Positions 46,971 to 60,894 are shown, numbered from the stretch's first letter. The stretch is DNA of 64,000 nt from Chanodichthys erythropterus (GCF_024489055.1 NC_090242.1:24053782-24117781); one strand, 5' to 3'. A program made the numbers and translations. The notes: generated by a model not told the origin, from the letters alone.

Positions 46971-49900
46971 TCACTCAGCATTGATCTCAGTCTCTGGCCT
47001 CTGCACTGAAAGCTCAGCTTGTATGAAGGCGCCCTGTCCCAAGGCTGTGGAGTATGCACGATTACTGTGTGGAGTTGAGAAACCAGGGCTATGATAGGAG
47101 CTGGAACCACCCCGATTAGCTAGTGAGGTTTGGGGCTGAGGTACCGGATGGTAGTCATCCAGGTTGTCATAGTGTGACTGTAAAGTAATGTTGCTTTGTC
47201 TTTGCCCCTGTGACTGATGGGAGTAGGATCCACTATCTGAATTGTCCGGTAAATGTGCGGGAAGACTGGTCTGGTTGTAATGCTGCCGCTCTCTAATGCT
47301 ATGGGATCTCTCAGGCTTGGGTGGAGGAGCTGGCTTCACAGGAGCTGCTTGTTCATCTTCACTGGCGCTGCTTGAGGCTTTAACCCTGCATATGTGGTGA
47401 TCCAAATCTGACCTTTCGTAACGAGGTTGGGCGCTCCTGCTCTCCGAGTGTTCTTGCCAATGTTTACTGCTCAGTTGCTTTTCCCCTTGCTCAAACTTCG
47501 GGTCAAGATGGCTACCCTCTGGTAAGTGCTGCAGACTTCGTGGTTGAAGTTGTGATTGATGTGAATGGATGGATGAGTAGGTCCTGGAGCTGCCTTGTTT
47601 TGTGGTTTTGTCCCCCATTCCATTTCCTTGGCAGTGCTTCTCCGTTTCCATATACAACAGGACATCTGGATCGGAGATCAAGTGCCTGGGAGCATGCTGA
47701 GATCCAGGAACGATATTGTATCTGGCCTCTTTGCTTTCTGCGGCAATCAATACGGTTTTGCCGGGATCTGATTTGCTGCGCAAGTGTAACATGTCTATAT
47801 CCACAGGCATGTAGGGTCCCACATTGTCATACTGAGACATAACAGAACCCTTCACCTTTTGCCTTGCTCTGCTTTCCCTGCGGATGGAGTGTATGCGAAG
47901 CCTCTCTGCTTCCTCTGGGTCCCACGCAAAGTAAATACTCCCCTTTGAACCACCGTAAGGTGGCATGTCCCTGCTTACGAAGCTATGCTCCTTTAAAGGA
48001 ATGAGATGCCGTGAAAGGTAGTGGTAGCCTCCGGATTTGGCTCCAGATCGAAGGAGAGGGGCACTGTCCCGACCGCTGAAGGAATGGACATGCCGTAAAC
48101 GGATTGTACCGTAATGGTCCACATCGTAGAAAGGGGCATCCAGAACATGAGAACCAGAGTAGGGGCTGTACCGGTACTGAACTCTTCCATTCTCAAAGTA
48201 AGGCTGCAGTTGTGTGACATGATAGTCAGCTTGAGAGGGTGGTTGGTGAGACTTGCAATGGTAGACTGGGCGTTGGTAGTAAAATAACTCATCATCTGGT
48301 GGAACCTCGGTTCTGGTGACTGGCATTGAGCGGATAGCTGTGGGGGGCACATGTAGGGAGTGGACCCTGCGGATTGTTGGGTACACGGTAGGTCCATCTA
48401 CCTGGCTGTAGCCATGGGAGTGGTGCACTGAGCTTGGAGAAATGTACTCACCTCTTGGCAGGCCACGAGATTTGATGGACTGGTGGTAGGACCTGGGTCC
48501 AATTGTATTGTACCGGCCATCACCGTGGCCTCTATAAGAAATCTGTGGCTCTGATTTTGACACGTAAGAAACGTGAGGTGGAACACTCTCTGGCCGGTAA
48601 TGGTAGCCCATTGTAGCCTGACCAGAAGGGGTTACCCGCTGATGGTAATATGCCTCTGCGCTGGACTCCAATAGGGCTGGCTCTCCTTTTGAGTGGTAAA
48701 TATATCCTGATTGATGAGTGGAAGACCTGCGGTGAGGTGGATGGGACTGTGAGGGAGTCTCCTCCAATGAGCCCCTCATGGATGTCTCTAAAACAGCATG
48801 AAAGTTGGCAGGGTTTGCAGCCTCAGTGTTGCAGAGAGCAGCCATTGCTAGTTTACTTTCAAGCGAGCGAACAGGGGGTGTTGGCGGCGTCACTCCCTGA
48901 GTATGGTGTTGAGTAGCGCCATCTCCCTTTGGATGGACAGGCTTTATGGATTCCCATGGTTTTTCCGCAGGATCAAGAGGCGCTGCCGGGGTTGGCGCAA
49001 CTCTAGCATTGGGCTGCAATTTGGGCTGAAACTGAGGCTGTGCTTGTGACTGAGAATGAGGCTGAACTTGAGGCCGAAACGAGGCATTATGTTGAATCTG
49101 TATTTGTGGCTGAGGCTGAAGAATTGCAACTGGTTGATCTGCCGCCTTTGTGGATTTTGGTGGCAGGACCGTTTCAGTCATACGGATCTAAGGATTAAAC
49201 CCAAACAAACACTGTTAGGTGTCTATATTACATATTTACATTTGATATTTACATGTGCTGTAAATTTAGTTACTGATAGTGATACCAATACCAGATTAAT
49301 GATCAAATTATTCTCGATGCCAATTTTGATACAATATGATAAAACTACGTACCAAACAAACAAACAAAAACATATGTAGTCTACAAAGTTCACATAAATA
49401 CTAAAACTAATTTAAAGCAACATCTTTTGATTCACCATACTTCCACATAAGGTTCTTGATGTTTTTCTTTTCCTTAGAGTTACTAGCAGGCAAACAGCAA
49501 TAATGCTTAATAACATGCTCTTTAAATTTTGAATTTACAATGGTGAAGGCCTGGATCATGAATATAAGGGCTGCACGATATATCGAATTTATCGAAATAT
49601 CACAAGTGTACATATCGCGGCATGCATATCGCAATGGCTTATGCTAACTGAATGATTTTTATACTTATTATGAAAAGTCTAAGTTTAAGGTCGACGCAGA
49701 CAGGAGAGAGTAGACTGGACACATGACTTACATACGTGTAGCGTGACATGCTTAATGTTATTAGGCGCAATAAGCGAAGTAGGGCCTACTCACGCGCACA
49801 GGAAGCCACCTCACAGACAGCGAGTAATCTTGATTTCAGTTCTCTTCTGCAGCTTATATGGCCAAATACACAAAGTTGTCAAAATGCCCATCTTGGTGAG

Positions 49901-52900
49901 TATTCATGCAAACACAGTCAGTTATGTCTTAAGTGGAGTAAACAGTTGAGAAAGAAAGCGCGCACGTAACAATATATTGGATCCGTGCAGCTCTTAAAGT
50001 AACAGCTGCTTAATGTTAATCAAACAAAAGACAGAAAGAAAATCACTTACTGCTCTTGATGGAACAACTTTTGTAGCTTTAATAAGAATCAGTATATATT
50101 TAATTCATACAGTGAAGACCAAGCAGTGTTTTATTTGTACATTTGATAATTCAATTTCTGTTAAACTTAATGTAGGCTTACCTGAAACCCTAAAGACCCC
50201 TGGTTTACACTGACATTTTTTACGTAGCTAATGCTACAGTAAAAAAACTGCAGTTCAATTTCACAAGTTGTAGGGATGTTGCATGTTTCGCATGCAGAAA
50301 CATGTATGTTCGTTACATCAATTTCAGTTTTTAAATATATTTAATTATATTATATTTATTTTACACACTTAAAGGCATTATAGAATCGCATATCGCATTA
50401 TTTAATGAGTTATCGCATATCATATTTTTCTTCAATATCGTGCAGCCCTAATGAATAATTATAACAATGTAACGTTTAGCCTTGGTACTGAATTAATAAT
50501 GCAACTGACATCCCTGAATGTGCTACTACTTACCTCAGAGCTGGGTTGCTGAATGACCGCATCCTTGCTGCTGATAGTTGGTGTGGTGGTTGTGGTGGTG
50601 GTTTTGGCTGTGCTCACAGGTGTCTGGCCCACAGCAGGCTGCTGCCTCTCTGGGCTTTTTTGTGTCTGGGAAGCTTGAGAAGGTTGACTAGAAGGCATAC
50701 CATTCTGGCTTGCGGTCTCTGGTGAGACAACATCCTGGCTGTTGCAGGAAATGCTGGATTGCTTCCCACTATCAGATGTGTTAAGGTGCAGACTGACTGA
50801 GCGAGTTAGTTTTTCAGGTGGGGTGGATGGTGGTGAAGACGTAGGAGCGGCTATCTTTGACATTTCTACTGCAGCTTCCTCCAGGTATGGCTGTGATGGC
50901 AAGAAAGGAGGATGAGGCCAGTCCAGGGTTTCCAGTAACTCTTGTGGCTTAAGAGGGGACACTGGTGTAGGGGGTCCAGAGGATTGCCTCTGAGAGAGAA
51001 TGGAGGCCTGCTGGGCAGATTCAGCTAGAGCTAGTGCAAGCATGCGGGCAGCGTTCTTTGGTGGGGGAGGGGGAGGGATGAGGGACACAGAGCTGACAGG
51101 GACATTGCCCTTTGGTGAGTCCAGAGCTACGGCTCCTACGGATGGACAAAACAGAGGGAACTCAAACAAGAAGGCAGGCTAATATTCACAAGAAAGGTAA
51201 GAGAGGGAAATGTTAAATTTCTACAGATTGTGGACAGATTTCTCTACACTGAGGGCACTCATGCAAAGCGTTACTGGTAAAAGCCTGGTGAACTAAACCT
51301 GAAAAATCAAATAATTCTCTTATGAAATTGAAACCCAGTGTACCTGATCATTTCACAGTAGCATCAGGGTCAATGACATGTTAGTAAGCATATCACTGTT
51401 TTATCACACTGACATTTTAAAAACATGCTCATCACAGATGTCAAAAAATGTCAATGACTTAAACATTATGAATTTAAGTTATCATATCCCTGTGTTTCAT
51501 TTTAGCTTACCTGGCTGCTCTTGAGAGCAGGTGACCTGTAGTGTTTGTGAACATTCAATGCTTGATATGTCTTTACTCTCAAAGGCAGCAGCTTTAGAAA
51601 GAAGCTCTTGTTGAATGGCTTCACTCAGGGGCAGATCAGTGGTTCTTGACAGAGAGCTCAATTTTGTAGGAGAGTCGAGAGGAGATGGAGGAGAAGAGGG
51701 CTGAAGCACAGTTCTCTCTGGACCTTTTCTTAACATAGAGGCAGCTGATTCAGAGATACTTTGAGGAGTCACAACAGCTGACTTCTCACTGCTCTCAATG
51801 GACTGAACTGGAGTTTTCTCTGAGACAGATGCAGGGGGCAGTTTATTTCTATCCTTTAAGGCTGGACTGTGGTCTGGAGACAAAGAACAGCTTGTAACTT
51901 TAGCTCTTACTGGCGAGATTGGCTCTGAGCCACTGCCCGGACTCCTCTTTAGACTGCTTGAATCTGCGTCAAGTGACAAAATTGAAGTCTCTGCCAGAGG
52001 AAGGCTACACTGAAAGGACATGGGGTCAAAGTCTAAAGAGGCCATGCCAATGTCAGGGGGGCTCAGGTCCACATCATCAGCGGAACGGGGCGGGGAGATG
52101 AGAGCAGGCACACAAATTGGACCATCATCCCCATCACTGTCCCCTTGGTCCAGGTTGTCATATGAGTTACAGTGTTGTCTGCTATCCAGCAGGTCACCGT
52201 TGAAAGAAGCAGAGAGAGCATCACTGCTGGAGCGAGGTCTGCGTGGCCTGTAAACCTTAGACTCTCCTGTGTTAAAGGAAAAGAAGAAACTTCATTTCAC
52301 AGTGGTTGATTTATAATTTTATTGTGAGATTTTTTGAGCTTTAGTAATCTGTTACCTTCAACGTTATGTAGAGAGGTGAGAGATTCCTCACTTTTGGCAG
52401 ACCGAAGAGTACCAGTGTCTCCTCTTCCTCCTGAGCAAGGGAAAATAAAGTGGGAACAGAGAAATTGCATATACATGACCAAACAGATACATGGTCTCAG
52501 GAATACTTGATTCTGATTATGCTCAAATATTATTGCTGTATATTGACGCTGTATATTCACACCGCACAGACAGACACCAACAAACAAGTTTGTTGGGTTT
52601 TGTCAGATCAGTGTGTTACCCCTGTGGGCGTCTGTTGGCGGTGGTCGGGGTTTGTTTTCAACTGACTGAACAAGTTCAATCAGCGTTTATCGTTGTCTGC
52701 TGGGGCAGTGTGATATTTTTCATAAAATTCTAAAACCAACGGCCAAATTGTTTGTTGATAATTGTTGGAGTTTGTGTGGTGTGAATTGGCCTTATGACAA
52801 CCAATTCCTTGACTCTCTTAACTGCATTTTCTCGCTTCTCAAATAATTAAATAACTTAAATAAATAAACATGAAATATTCATTTGAGTTTATTTAATCAA

Positions 52901-55900
52901 TCATTCAGTAAATATCTCTGTGTAATAAGCAGGATAAAATACATGCAGCTGGTCATTATCACAAAATGTACCCCTTTGGCATGATGTAAGGCCTGATTAA
53001 CCACTGGGTTTACTGTGTGATAGTAACCATCTGACATTTTGAGATGACAAAATGGCACAACACTAACCAGCCAAAGCCATGGCCTTGAGTTCATTTGGTT
53101 CACTGGGATTGCGGTGTAGTTTGCGTTTAGACATCGAGGAAGACTTGCCCAAGTTGAAAAAAGACCGCCAACTGCCAACTGGAGACTTTTTAGACTTTAT
53201 GGGCTGCCTTTTCCTAGGAAATCAATGAAAAAAGGCAAAAAATGTATCTCTATGAGAATAACAGGAACTCTTCATGAAAACAGAAACACTTACATCATTA
53301 TAGATTTTAAATCTTGCATTATACCTCTCAGTGGGGAATTCAATGACTGTGTGGAATTTTCCCTGTAAGGCTGCAGGACCCTCTCCCACTTCTATGTACT
53401 TGCTGTCTGCAGTGATGGGCGAGTTGATCTGGGCCTGGGTACGTGCCTGTGCCTCTTCTAGTGTTAGCAGCTTTGTGGATGGAGAGGGTACCAGCAAAGA
53501 TTTAGGCCGAGACAAAGAATTGTGTCCTAAGACGACAAAGAAGTTTGTGATGAATATATAGCAATAAAAAAAAGGAAAAAAAGTTTAAACATACAATGAA
53601 ATCTGTTTGTGTCCATACCCGTTCCTTCTCGTATGAGTGAGCTCAGTTTGGGGCTGAAGAGAACATCCACATGGTTGAGGATGAACTCCACCACAACCGA
53701 CTGAATTCGGACCTCCATGAAGGCTGCTGTTCCGCTGAAGCAAGCTGATTCTATTTGCTTTGACCTTTTTAGTTTAGAATAAAATTCAATAATTAGTTAT
53801 GAATAGTAGGTTTTTATATTCATAGCTATAAAAATTGTAACCAGATGTACATCTGTTTTCACACAGTAAAGTTGCATCATGCAGAGATCTTACCTCAGTA
53901 AGTTTGGGGCCCAAACAATGGCCAAATTCTTTGTATGCATGTTTGTTACATAGCTGAAGGTTGCTAAGTGGGAAAGATGCCTCATAAGAAACTCAAGGGT
54001 CCTAAAAGAGAAACATAAATACTAAACATTAAACCTACAGATGCATTAAAATCAGAAGCCAACTAAAATTAGCATAATGCACTAGATTCAGGAGCAAACT
54101 CGTTCAAGTAATGTTAAGTAATTACAATACTTGTAATAACAGCCTACATTTTCCTCAGTCATAGATATACTTGAACTGCATTAGTGATATAATTAGTATG
54201 CTTAATGCAGTAGATGAATAAAAAGGCTCTAACATTAGAAAAATGTGGCTTTGTTGGAGAACTGCGAGTCCTGCAGCAACCAACAGAGGGCACTGTGGTC
54301 ATTTACAAACCTATAATGTGGAGGTGGCAGCTGCTGAATGACATCATGTATTTTGATCAGCCTCTCCTCATCAGTGGCTGCTGACACAGCCTCCTAAAAA
54401 GGAGAAGAGTGGGTGTAAATCAGGGTCACTGCATCTAGAGCAGCTCTAAACAAAAATATTTTCAAACCCATGTTCACACTGTACTGCAGACTGAACAAAA
54501 GCACATGGTCAGTCCCATTTCCTGTGCATTATAGTTTTACTGCTTCCATAGCAACCAGAAAACATTTATGCAGTCTTTACTCTGTCCTTTTTTTTTCCAT
54601 TTGCAGTGACTTTTATCAAGAGATGCTGTAAATGTCAGTACGGTGTTTGGCATGCAGCTGAACTCCTTACGAAGCAGGGCTCTAAGAAACAAACCATTCA
54701 TTTTGTATGCTCATTAAAAGCAATCAATAGAACAAATGACCACTGCACTGCTTTGCCAGTTTTATCACACTAAGGACTAAAAAGGTTTTGATAGCATGGT
54801 TGTTCTAGTATAATAGGTGCTCTCAGCTATTTGTATGACAAAGAGTGTATAGAGTGTGTGTCTGAGAAAAGGCTCTTTAAAAGGATAAAAACGAACCGAG
54901 AATTTCTCATACAGCTGGTAGGTGAGAAGTGGGTTGGGAAGCTCTCGAAAGTACAGCTTGCAAAGGGAGCCCACGCAGTGTATGTCCTGAATGTAAACAT
55001 CTTTTGTCAGATCCGGGATCTGTTCAGAGTCAAATTCATGCCTAAAGAGAGAGAAAGGAAGTGTTTTGGGCTTCAAGTATTTAGAAACACAAAGACATTG
55101 TAGGCTATTTGGTGTGCTTAAATAAATTTCAACCAATTTGGAAGATATGAAGGAACCATCAACTAATACTGGTTGTAAAATGGGCTATGCCAATATCTAA
55201 AGAGACTACTTTTACACAAAAAAAAAATTGTTGACAGTAAATGAAATGCAAAAACTGCTGAAATAAAACACTTATTTTAAATATCCTAATGCACAAAGTA
55301 TGCATTAAATTGATCAATAGTGGCAGTAAAGATTACACAAGATTTCTTCTGCAAATGAATGCCGTTCTTTTTCTGTCTATTCATGAAAGAATCGATTCAT
55401 AAAAGAATTTAAATAAAAATAAAATATATAAAACTAGTTAAGTTATTTTGAACGGGAATAATACACCAATCAGGCATAACATTATGACCACCTTCCTAAT
55501 ATTGTCTTGGTCCCCTTTTTGCTGCCAAAACAGCCCTGACCCGTAGAGGCATGGACTCCACTAGACTCCTGAAGGTGTGCTGTGGTATCTGGCACAAAGA
55601 TGTTAGCAGCAGATCCTTTAAGTCCTGTAAGACGCGAAGTGGGGCCTCCATGGATTGGACTTGTTTGTTCAGCACATCCCATAGATTCAGCACATCGATT
55701 GGATTGAGATCTGGGGAATTTGGAGGCCAAGTCAACACCTCATTCTCATTGTTTGTGCTCCTCAAACCATTCCTGAACCATTTTTGCTTTGTGCTCACGT
55801 GCCCACTGTTGGGGCTTTCGGCGGTGGACGGGGTCAGCATGAGGACCCTGACTGGTCTGCAGCTATGTAGCCCCATACGCAAACAAACTGTGATGCACTG

Positions 55901-58900
55901 TGTATTCTGACACCTTTCTATCAGAACCAGCATTAACTTCTTGAGATATTTGAGCTACAGTAGCTCATCCGTAAGATCGGACCACATGGACCAGCCATTG
56001 CTCCCCACATGCATCAATGAGCCTTGGCCGCCCATGACCCTGTTGCTGGTTCATCACTGTTCCTTTCTTGGACCACTTCTGATAGATACTGACCACTGCA
56101 GACCGGAAACACCCAACAAAAGCTGCAGTTTTGGAGATGCTCTGACCCAGTCATCTAGCCATCACAATTTTGTCCTCGTCAAACTCGCTCAAATCCTTAC
56201 TCTTGCCCATTTTTCCTGCTTCTAACACATCAACTAAGGACAAAATGTTCACTTGCTGCTTAATATATCCAACCCCCTAACAGATGCCATGATGAAGAGA
56301 TAATCAGTGTTATTCACTTCACCTGTGGTCAGTGGTCATAATGTTATGCCTGATTGGTTTATTTCACAATATTACTCTTTTTACTGTATTGATCAAATTA
56401 TTGCAACATGCAAAAAATATTAGCAACTCTCAACTTTGGAACAGTAATGTAATATTAACTTTACATTTAAAAGGTAAAAAAAAGGGTACATTTAGAAACA
56501 AAGGGGAGGAAAAACTTGTTAACTGGCCAAGCGAACAAGTCAACTTTTCCTAGACAAGGTAATGAACCCCATCTAATCTCTTTGGGTCCCCTCATATCCT
56601 GCTGTATTTGAGAATACAAACATTCCCATCACAAAATGTTATTAGCAGCAGCTTAATGTTCAGCCATTGCATTCAGAGTTTCTCAACCAGTATGATAAAT
56701 CCCTATCTCTGCTACTTGCAATTAAGGAAGTGTGTTTATGTCCTACCGCAGCTTCTGAATGTTGGAGGCAATCCCAGAGAGACGGTACATTCCATCAACC
56801 ACTCCATGTTTCTCAATGAACTCAGTGCAGCTCTTGAGTACCTGGGGGACTAGAGGTTTAGACAAAATGTTACTGGAGCATCCTTTTTGGCACATAATCT
56901 GAGATACTTGTCAAAATGCCAACAGAATAGAATGCCAAATTCTTTATGCAGTTAATCTTTGATTTTGTTAGATATAAATAACTTTGTTGTTGTAGCACAT
57001 GTCCGATTATCAGATAACAGATCTGTGCTCTCCTATATAAGCAGAGGTAATAGGTTCACATTTGCTCCAGTGGCATTAGACAAACTCCAGAGCTCCAATG
57101 AGACCTTGCAATGTTTCACCCAGAGAAATCAGTCACAGACAACCCTGACTGGCCTCTAGTCTTGGCAAACTTTATCCGACAGATGAGTGATTCCAAGGCT
57201 CTCAGAGCCCGCTGTTCATCTTCATTCCGGACATAGCAGTCTGAAGCACAAAATCCTTAAAAATGCACGAAAATTCTGTCTCTAAGCCATCTCCAAAATC
57301 ATTCAGCGCTTCAAAATAAGGATGACCTGGGGCCATTGTGAGTGTGTTTCAGGGCAGCTGATGCAGCTGTCACATGCCCTATAAGGCCAGTAATACACTG
57401 TCAGAATGTTTTATGTTCATTGATCATGTACATGCGTTTTTATGCCTTGCAAATGCTGTATGTCACCAAGCTAAAGTTGTCTAGATGGCAAATACAGACA
57501 AATTGTCAAAATTGTGAATGACTTGTGATAGTCTTGGAAGCATTAAATTACGGCTGTATAACTTCCAATTGTTTATGCAAATAATTAATTATTCCAGTGA
57601 TGGCAAAGCTAAAAGTTCAGTGTCACATGAAATCATTCTAATATGCAAATATGGTGCTCAAGAAACATTTCTTATTATTATCAATGAATGAAAATAGTTT
57701 TTCAGGATTTATTGATGAACAGAAAGCTCAAAAGAACATTTATTTGAAAAAGAAATGGTTTTCTTACATTATAAATGTATTTATTGTCACTTTTAGTCAA
57801 TTTAATGTGTCCTTACTGAATACAAGTATTCATTTCTTTGAAATAAAATCTTACTGATCCCATATTTTTTAATGGTAGGTTTTGCTGCACCAAAAAAGAC
57901 ATTTATTTAATTGTTTGTCGATGTTATCACTGGCCCCACTCAATAAATAACAAAACTAATTGCTTGATTTGGCCAGCATATCTTTTGAGCCCTTTGAAAA
58001 ATGCAGCAAGTTACATCAGAGGCAAACATCCTAATGGCTCCAACTGAGAAAGATTTAAAAAAAAGAAAAGAAAAAAAAAAGTGATTAATATGTTTAAGTG
58101 CATTGCAGGGAGGTCTGCAGAGCTTTATGTTAGTATGACTGATCCATACTAATTACTCACCACTTGAACAAAGTGTTTATCCATGTCGTCTCACGTTCCT
58201 CTGAGATCAGAGTGTCTGAGACAAAGAGTACACAGTCTGCCATTACCTGTTTTACAAACACATTAAAGATGTGTGCGCTCATGGGTGGGAGTGGGCAGTG
58301 AAAGCAACAAAAAGTTCAGATCTTGGTAGCAAATCTAAACTTTATCATCTATATAACCCACTACAATGGGTGACCGTTTGTAACAGGTTTTAGGAACACA
58401 TTTTTAAAGAATTCCAAGAATTTCCTCAGGGAAGGAATGTCCGTTCTTAGGAATTTTAATAAAAGTGATTTTTTTTTATTTTATTTTTAAACGCAATGGT
58501 CGAGCAGTCACACCAAGTTGTGCAGATCCTGTTTGAAAAGGACAAGGCTTAGATTGTAAGGGCAAGCAATGGCTCAAGGAGGATTTGAAGTCAAACAAAT
58601 GGAGCAAATGCTGAAGGCTGCCAGGGAGCTTTGAATCAATGGGGAAGAAATCTCCAGACACAGCCCCCTAACCATTCCTACTGACCTTTAGACCCCTTTA
58701 AGCCAATCTGTTGCCACAGCAACCCATGCAGGCAGATCCAAGGGTGACTCTATGGGAAGGGGTTAGCTATGCTTTCCAGCCCACCCACACAGAGTCAAAA
58801 AAAAAAAAAATAGTGTCAAGCACCGTCTGGAGCACGACCATGAGTAGGACCAGAACAGACAAAGCTCACCATCATGGCCGGAGTTGAGAAGATGCTCTCC

Positions 58901-59019
58901 TAGGTCACAGCCAAACACCCTCTCCCTGAGGATACCTCTTTGCTTCAGCTTCTGCTTGGTCGGCCTGGACTTCATGAATGTGCGCAGAAAAGTGATCAGT
59001 TTCCCGTGCTTCTTGGACA
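46971..59019 (-). CDS. arhgap32: Rho GTPase-activating protein 32 (RICS/p250GAP), RhoGAP domain to C-terminus
   Basis: Stimulates GTP hydrolysis on Cdc42, Rac1 and RhoA; in neurons it acts at dendritic spines. Exons: 58870-59019, 56747-56849, 54897-55041, 54311-54393, 53894-54001, 53619-53764, 53325-53526, 53068-53213, 52356-52430, 51511-52266, 50534-51135, 46971-49187. Phases close exactly, giving 1,577 residues from the first split codon. RhoGAP domain at about 30-235: FGCDLGEHLL, Arg finger in GMYRLSG, KLYFRELPNPLLTYQLYEKF, NLAIVWAPNLL. The tail has PPPPPPK, a Thr run, Gln/Pro-rich repeats, and RPETEINAE at the end. PX and SH3 exons are not in the window. The donor after KFS is unusual (GTTCGT). 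From MKSRPTKQ (58975) it would be a 1,562-residue short isoform. Confidence 0.95.
49568..50448. mobile_element. hAT-type MITE in an arhgap32 intron
   Basis: Ends GGGCTGCACGATATATCG and ATATCGTGCAGCCC, with subterminal ATATCGCATATCG-type motifs on both sides. A known type of fish repeat. About 880 bp, no transposase. No clear 8-bp duplication could be read. Confidence 0.65.
52548..52790. repeat. Short inverted-end repeat in an arhgap32 intron
   Basis: ATTCACACCGCACAGACAG at the left and TTTGTGTGGTGTGAATTGG at the right are imperfect inverses. Interior has AACAAGTTTGTTGGGTTTTG. Likely a MITE fragment. Confidence 0.5.
55462..56361 (-). mobile_element. Internally deleted Tc1-like element in an arhgap32 intron
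   Basis: The ends CACCAATCAGGCATAACATT are inverted. The minus-strand transposase begins MGKSKDLSEFDEDKIVMARW and keeps SISKTAAFVGCFRSAVVSIY, then WLVHVVRS and the SEYTVHHSL region. It then jumps to AKMVQEWFEEHKQ and PPNSPDLNPIDVLNLWDVLN, ending in the ILGRWS motif. The central part with the first two catalytic Asp residues is deleted, so the copy is about 900 bp. Same family as 21525-22659. Confidence 0.82.
57117..57326 (-). pseudogene. Unassigned coding-like segment in an arhgap32 intron (second of two)
   Basis: After an acceptor CCCCAG at 57327-57328, one minus-strand frame reads GHPYFEALNDFGDGLETEFS and continues CIFKDFVLQTAMSGMKM to a stop. A second frame overlapping the 3' part reads DCYVRNEDEQRALRALESLI followed by CRIKFAKTR. 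Both have protein-like composition and may be one product with a frameshift between. I cannot identify a family. It is not part of arhgap32, whose flanking exons splice across it in phase. Confidence 0.35.
58161..58246 (-). pseudogene. Unassigned exon-like segment in an arhgap32 intron (first of two)
   Basis: Bounded by an acceptor (AAAACAG) and a strong donor (GTGAGTAA). The single open frame reads MADCVLFVSDTLISEERETT followed by WINTLFKW. It lies upstream of the 57117-57326 segment in the same strand, but the phase at its end (two bases) does not fit the GHPYFE frame. Possibly a nested gene with an error, a pseudogene, or chance. Confidence 0.35.
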
Positions 59020-60894
59020 CTGAAAGATAAAAATTAAAATATGCACATTTAATTAAATATTCATGTCAGGGAATACTGCAAGCAGCGCAACAATAAATGA
59101 CCCAAAGAAAATGCAGTTTAACAACACAGGCCAGTGCCAGTCACACCATGTGAGTGAGCCAATATCTTACGAAATGAAGAAAAGTAAAAGCACTGGGTTG
59201 TGTGAGAATAACAAGTTTATGCATTAACCCTTTTCCTTTACTGAAGGAATTTTTCAAATCCTACATTGTAAGTGTTGCTTGAATTTCATCAACCAAAAAA
59301 AAAAAAAAAAAAAAAAAAAAAATTACATAATTCACCCAAATTCCTCCAAATACATCCTCCATCTTTTGGTGTTTGCTCTACATCTTGTATAGCAAAATCA
59401 AACCACTTTATTCTCTGTGGATCAATGCAACGGTTATAGAAACCAAAAGTACAGCATAATGTAATCAACTATGAATGATGCATGATGCTGAAACTTGAAA
59501 CTAAGCTCAGCTTTGGAAGAAAAAAGCCTGATGATGAATGGCTGACATAGAACATCTGTGAAAGTCTTCTTAAAGTAATAAATGCTTCCTTTCATTTTAT
59601 TTTTGAAGGAGGCCAAGAAGCAGGAAGGACGTCTCAAGCTGTTTGGTCTCCGGAGCAGCTTGCGTTGACATTACACCGACAGTAACTGCCTGTCAGAGGT
59701 CAAAAATCAGCAGCCTGACCTAGAATTTGCATTGAGAAACTCTTGGACGCGGCAGAGGAAAAGTATCAAAAGAGAAATCCCAAAGATTTGACAGGAACAC
59801 AAAAATGCAAAGTATTTTCACTGGATTTATAAAACCCCATATTGCAATTGCTAATTCAACGAGTCGTTTTCATTGTTTCTCATAAAATATTAGCAAACTT
59901 AGCCTAAATATTACAAACCCAAGAAATATTTGCATAAGCTGTGAATCAGCAAACAATCTGTTGCCGGAAACAATTTCAGCGCTATTACAAATGCAGCTGG
60001 GATTCCTGAAAAACCATACACTGGTTCATCTGTGTTTATGTTTGCGTGGGCACATGTGGTGGATTTAGTAGTAGAAAGAGTACAAATTATTAGCAAAATA
60101 ATTGCAAATATCACACTGCTGTTTATTTCAACAGTTTAACTCCCTGTTGATTTTAAAGATGTGATTCTTTGCATGCTGAAACCACAGTGGACGTGGCAAG
60201 GGGACATCTGCCAGCTGTGATCTCATCTGTTCCTTTGTGTCTTTACCTTTTAAAAAGGCACATTACTGAGTATTTTTCCTCATAAAAAAATATTGAAATT
60301 TCTCCAACAAGCAGTTGCAACTGCTCTGAAGGCAATTAATCCTTTCATATCCAGTTGAGGTTGATAATAAAAAGAGCTGTTGTAGGAATTTCCTGTTCTA
60401 CTTTTCAAGAGCCAATAAAGTAACTGCCACGCATTTCACAAATCCTCGTATTCTGAACACCACAACAAACCAAATACAGGGCATGTGTTGAAGTTCACAG
60501 AAGTTGCAAGACCGTCTGTTATTGAAGAATGAGTGTTTCCTGCAGGCTGCACTTTACCTCTGCTGAGGAGACACTGATGACGTCACAGTGCAACGTAAGT
60601 GACTGACACATACGTTTTTCTTTTCTACCTCCAAATCAAAGTTCAGCTTTGTTTGAAACTCTTTTTTGTGTGAGTTCAGATGACTTGCCACAAATTTCTC
60701 TGGTTTTAGTAATAAAATCACTTATTAATGATAAATAATAAAATCACAAATATTTTAAACCCTAATTTTTCAGCAGATCAAATGAATAAACCCTAAATAA
60801 TTCCTACACAAGTTTGCCTATTAAATACACTTCAGCTAGATCTACAAGTCTGAGATAGTTGGATTATCACTAAAAAAACAACTACATAACTTAC
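59020..60894. other. Upstream arhgap32 intron, no coding exon seen
   Basis: I looked for exons matching PX or SH3 domains on the minus strand and saw none. An A tract of about 30 bases lies at 59,293-59,322. Confidence 0.45.

Noticed and set aside
59293..59322. A tract as a possible retrocopy tail
   Set aside because: No gene-like sequence precedes it on either strand.
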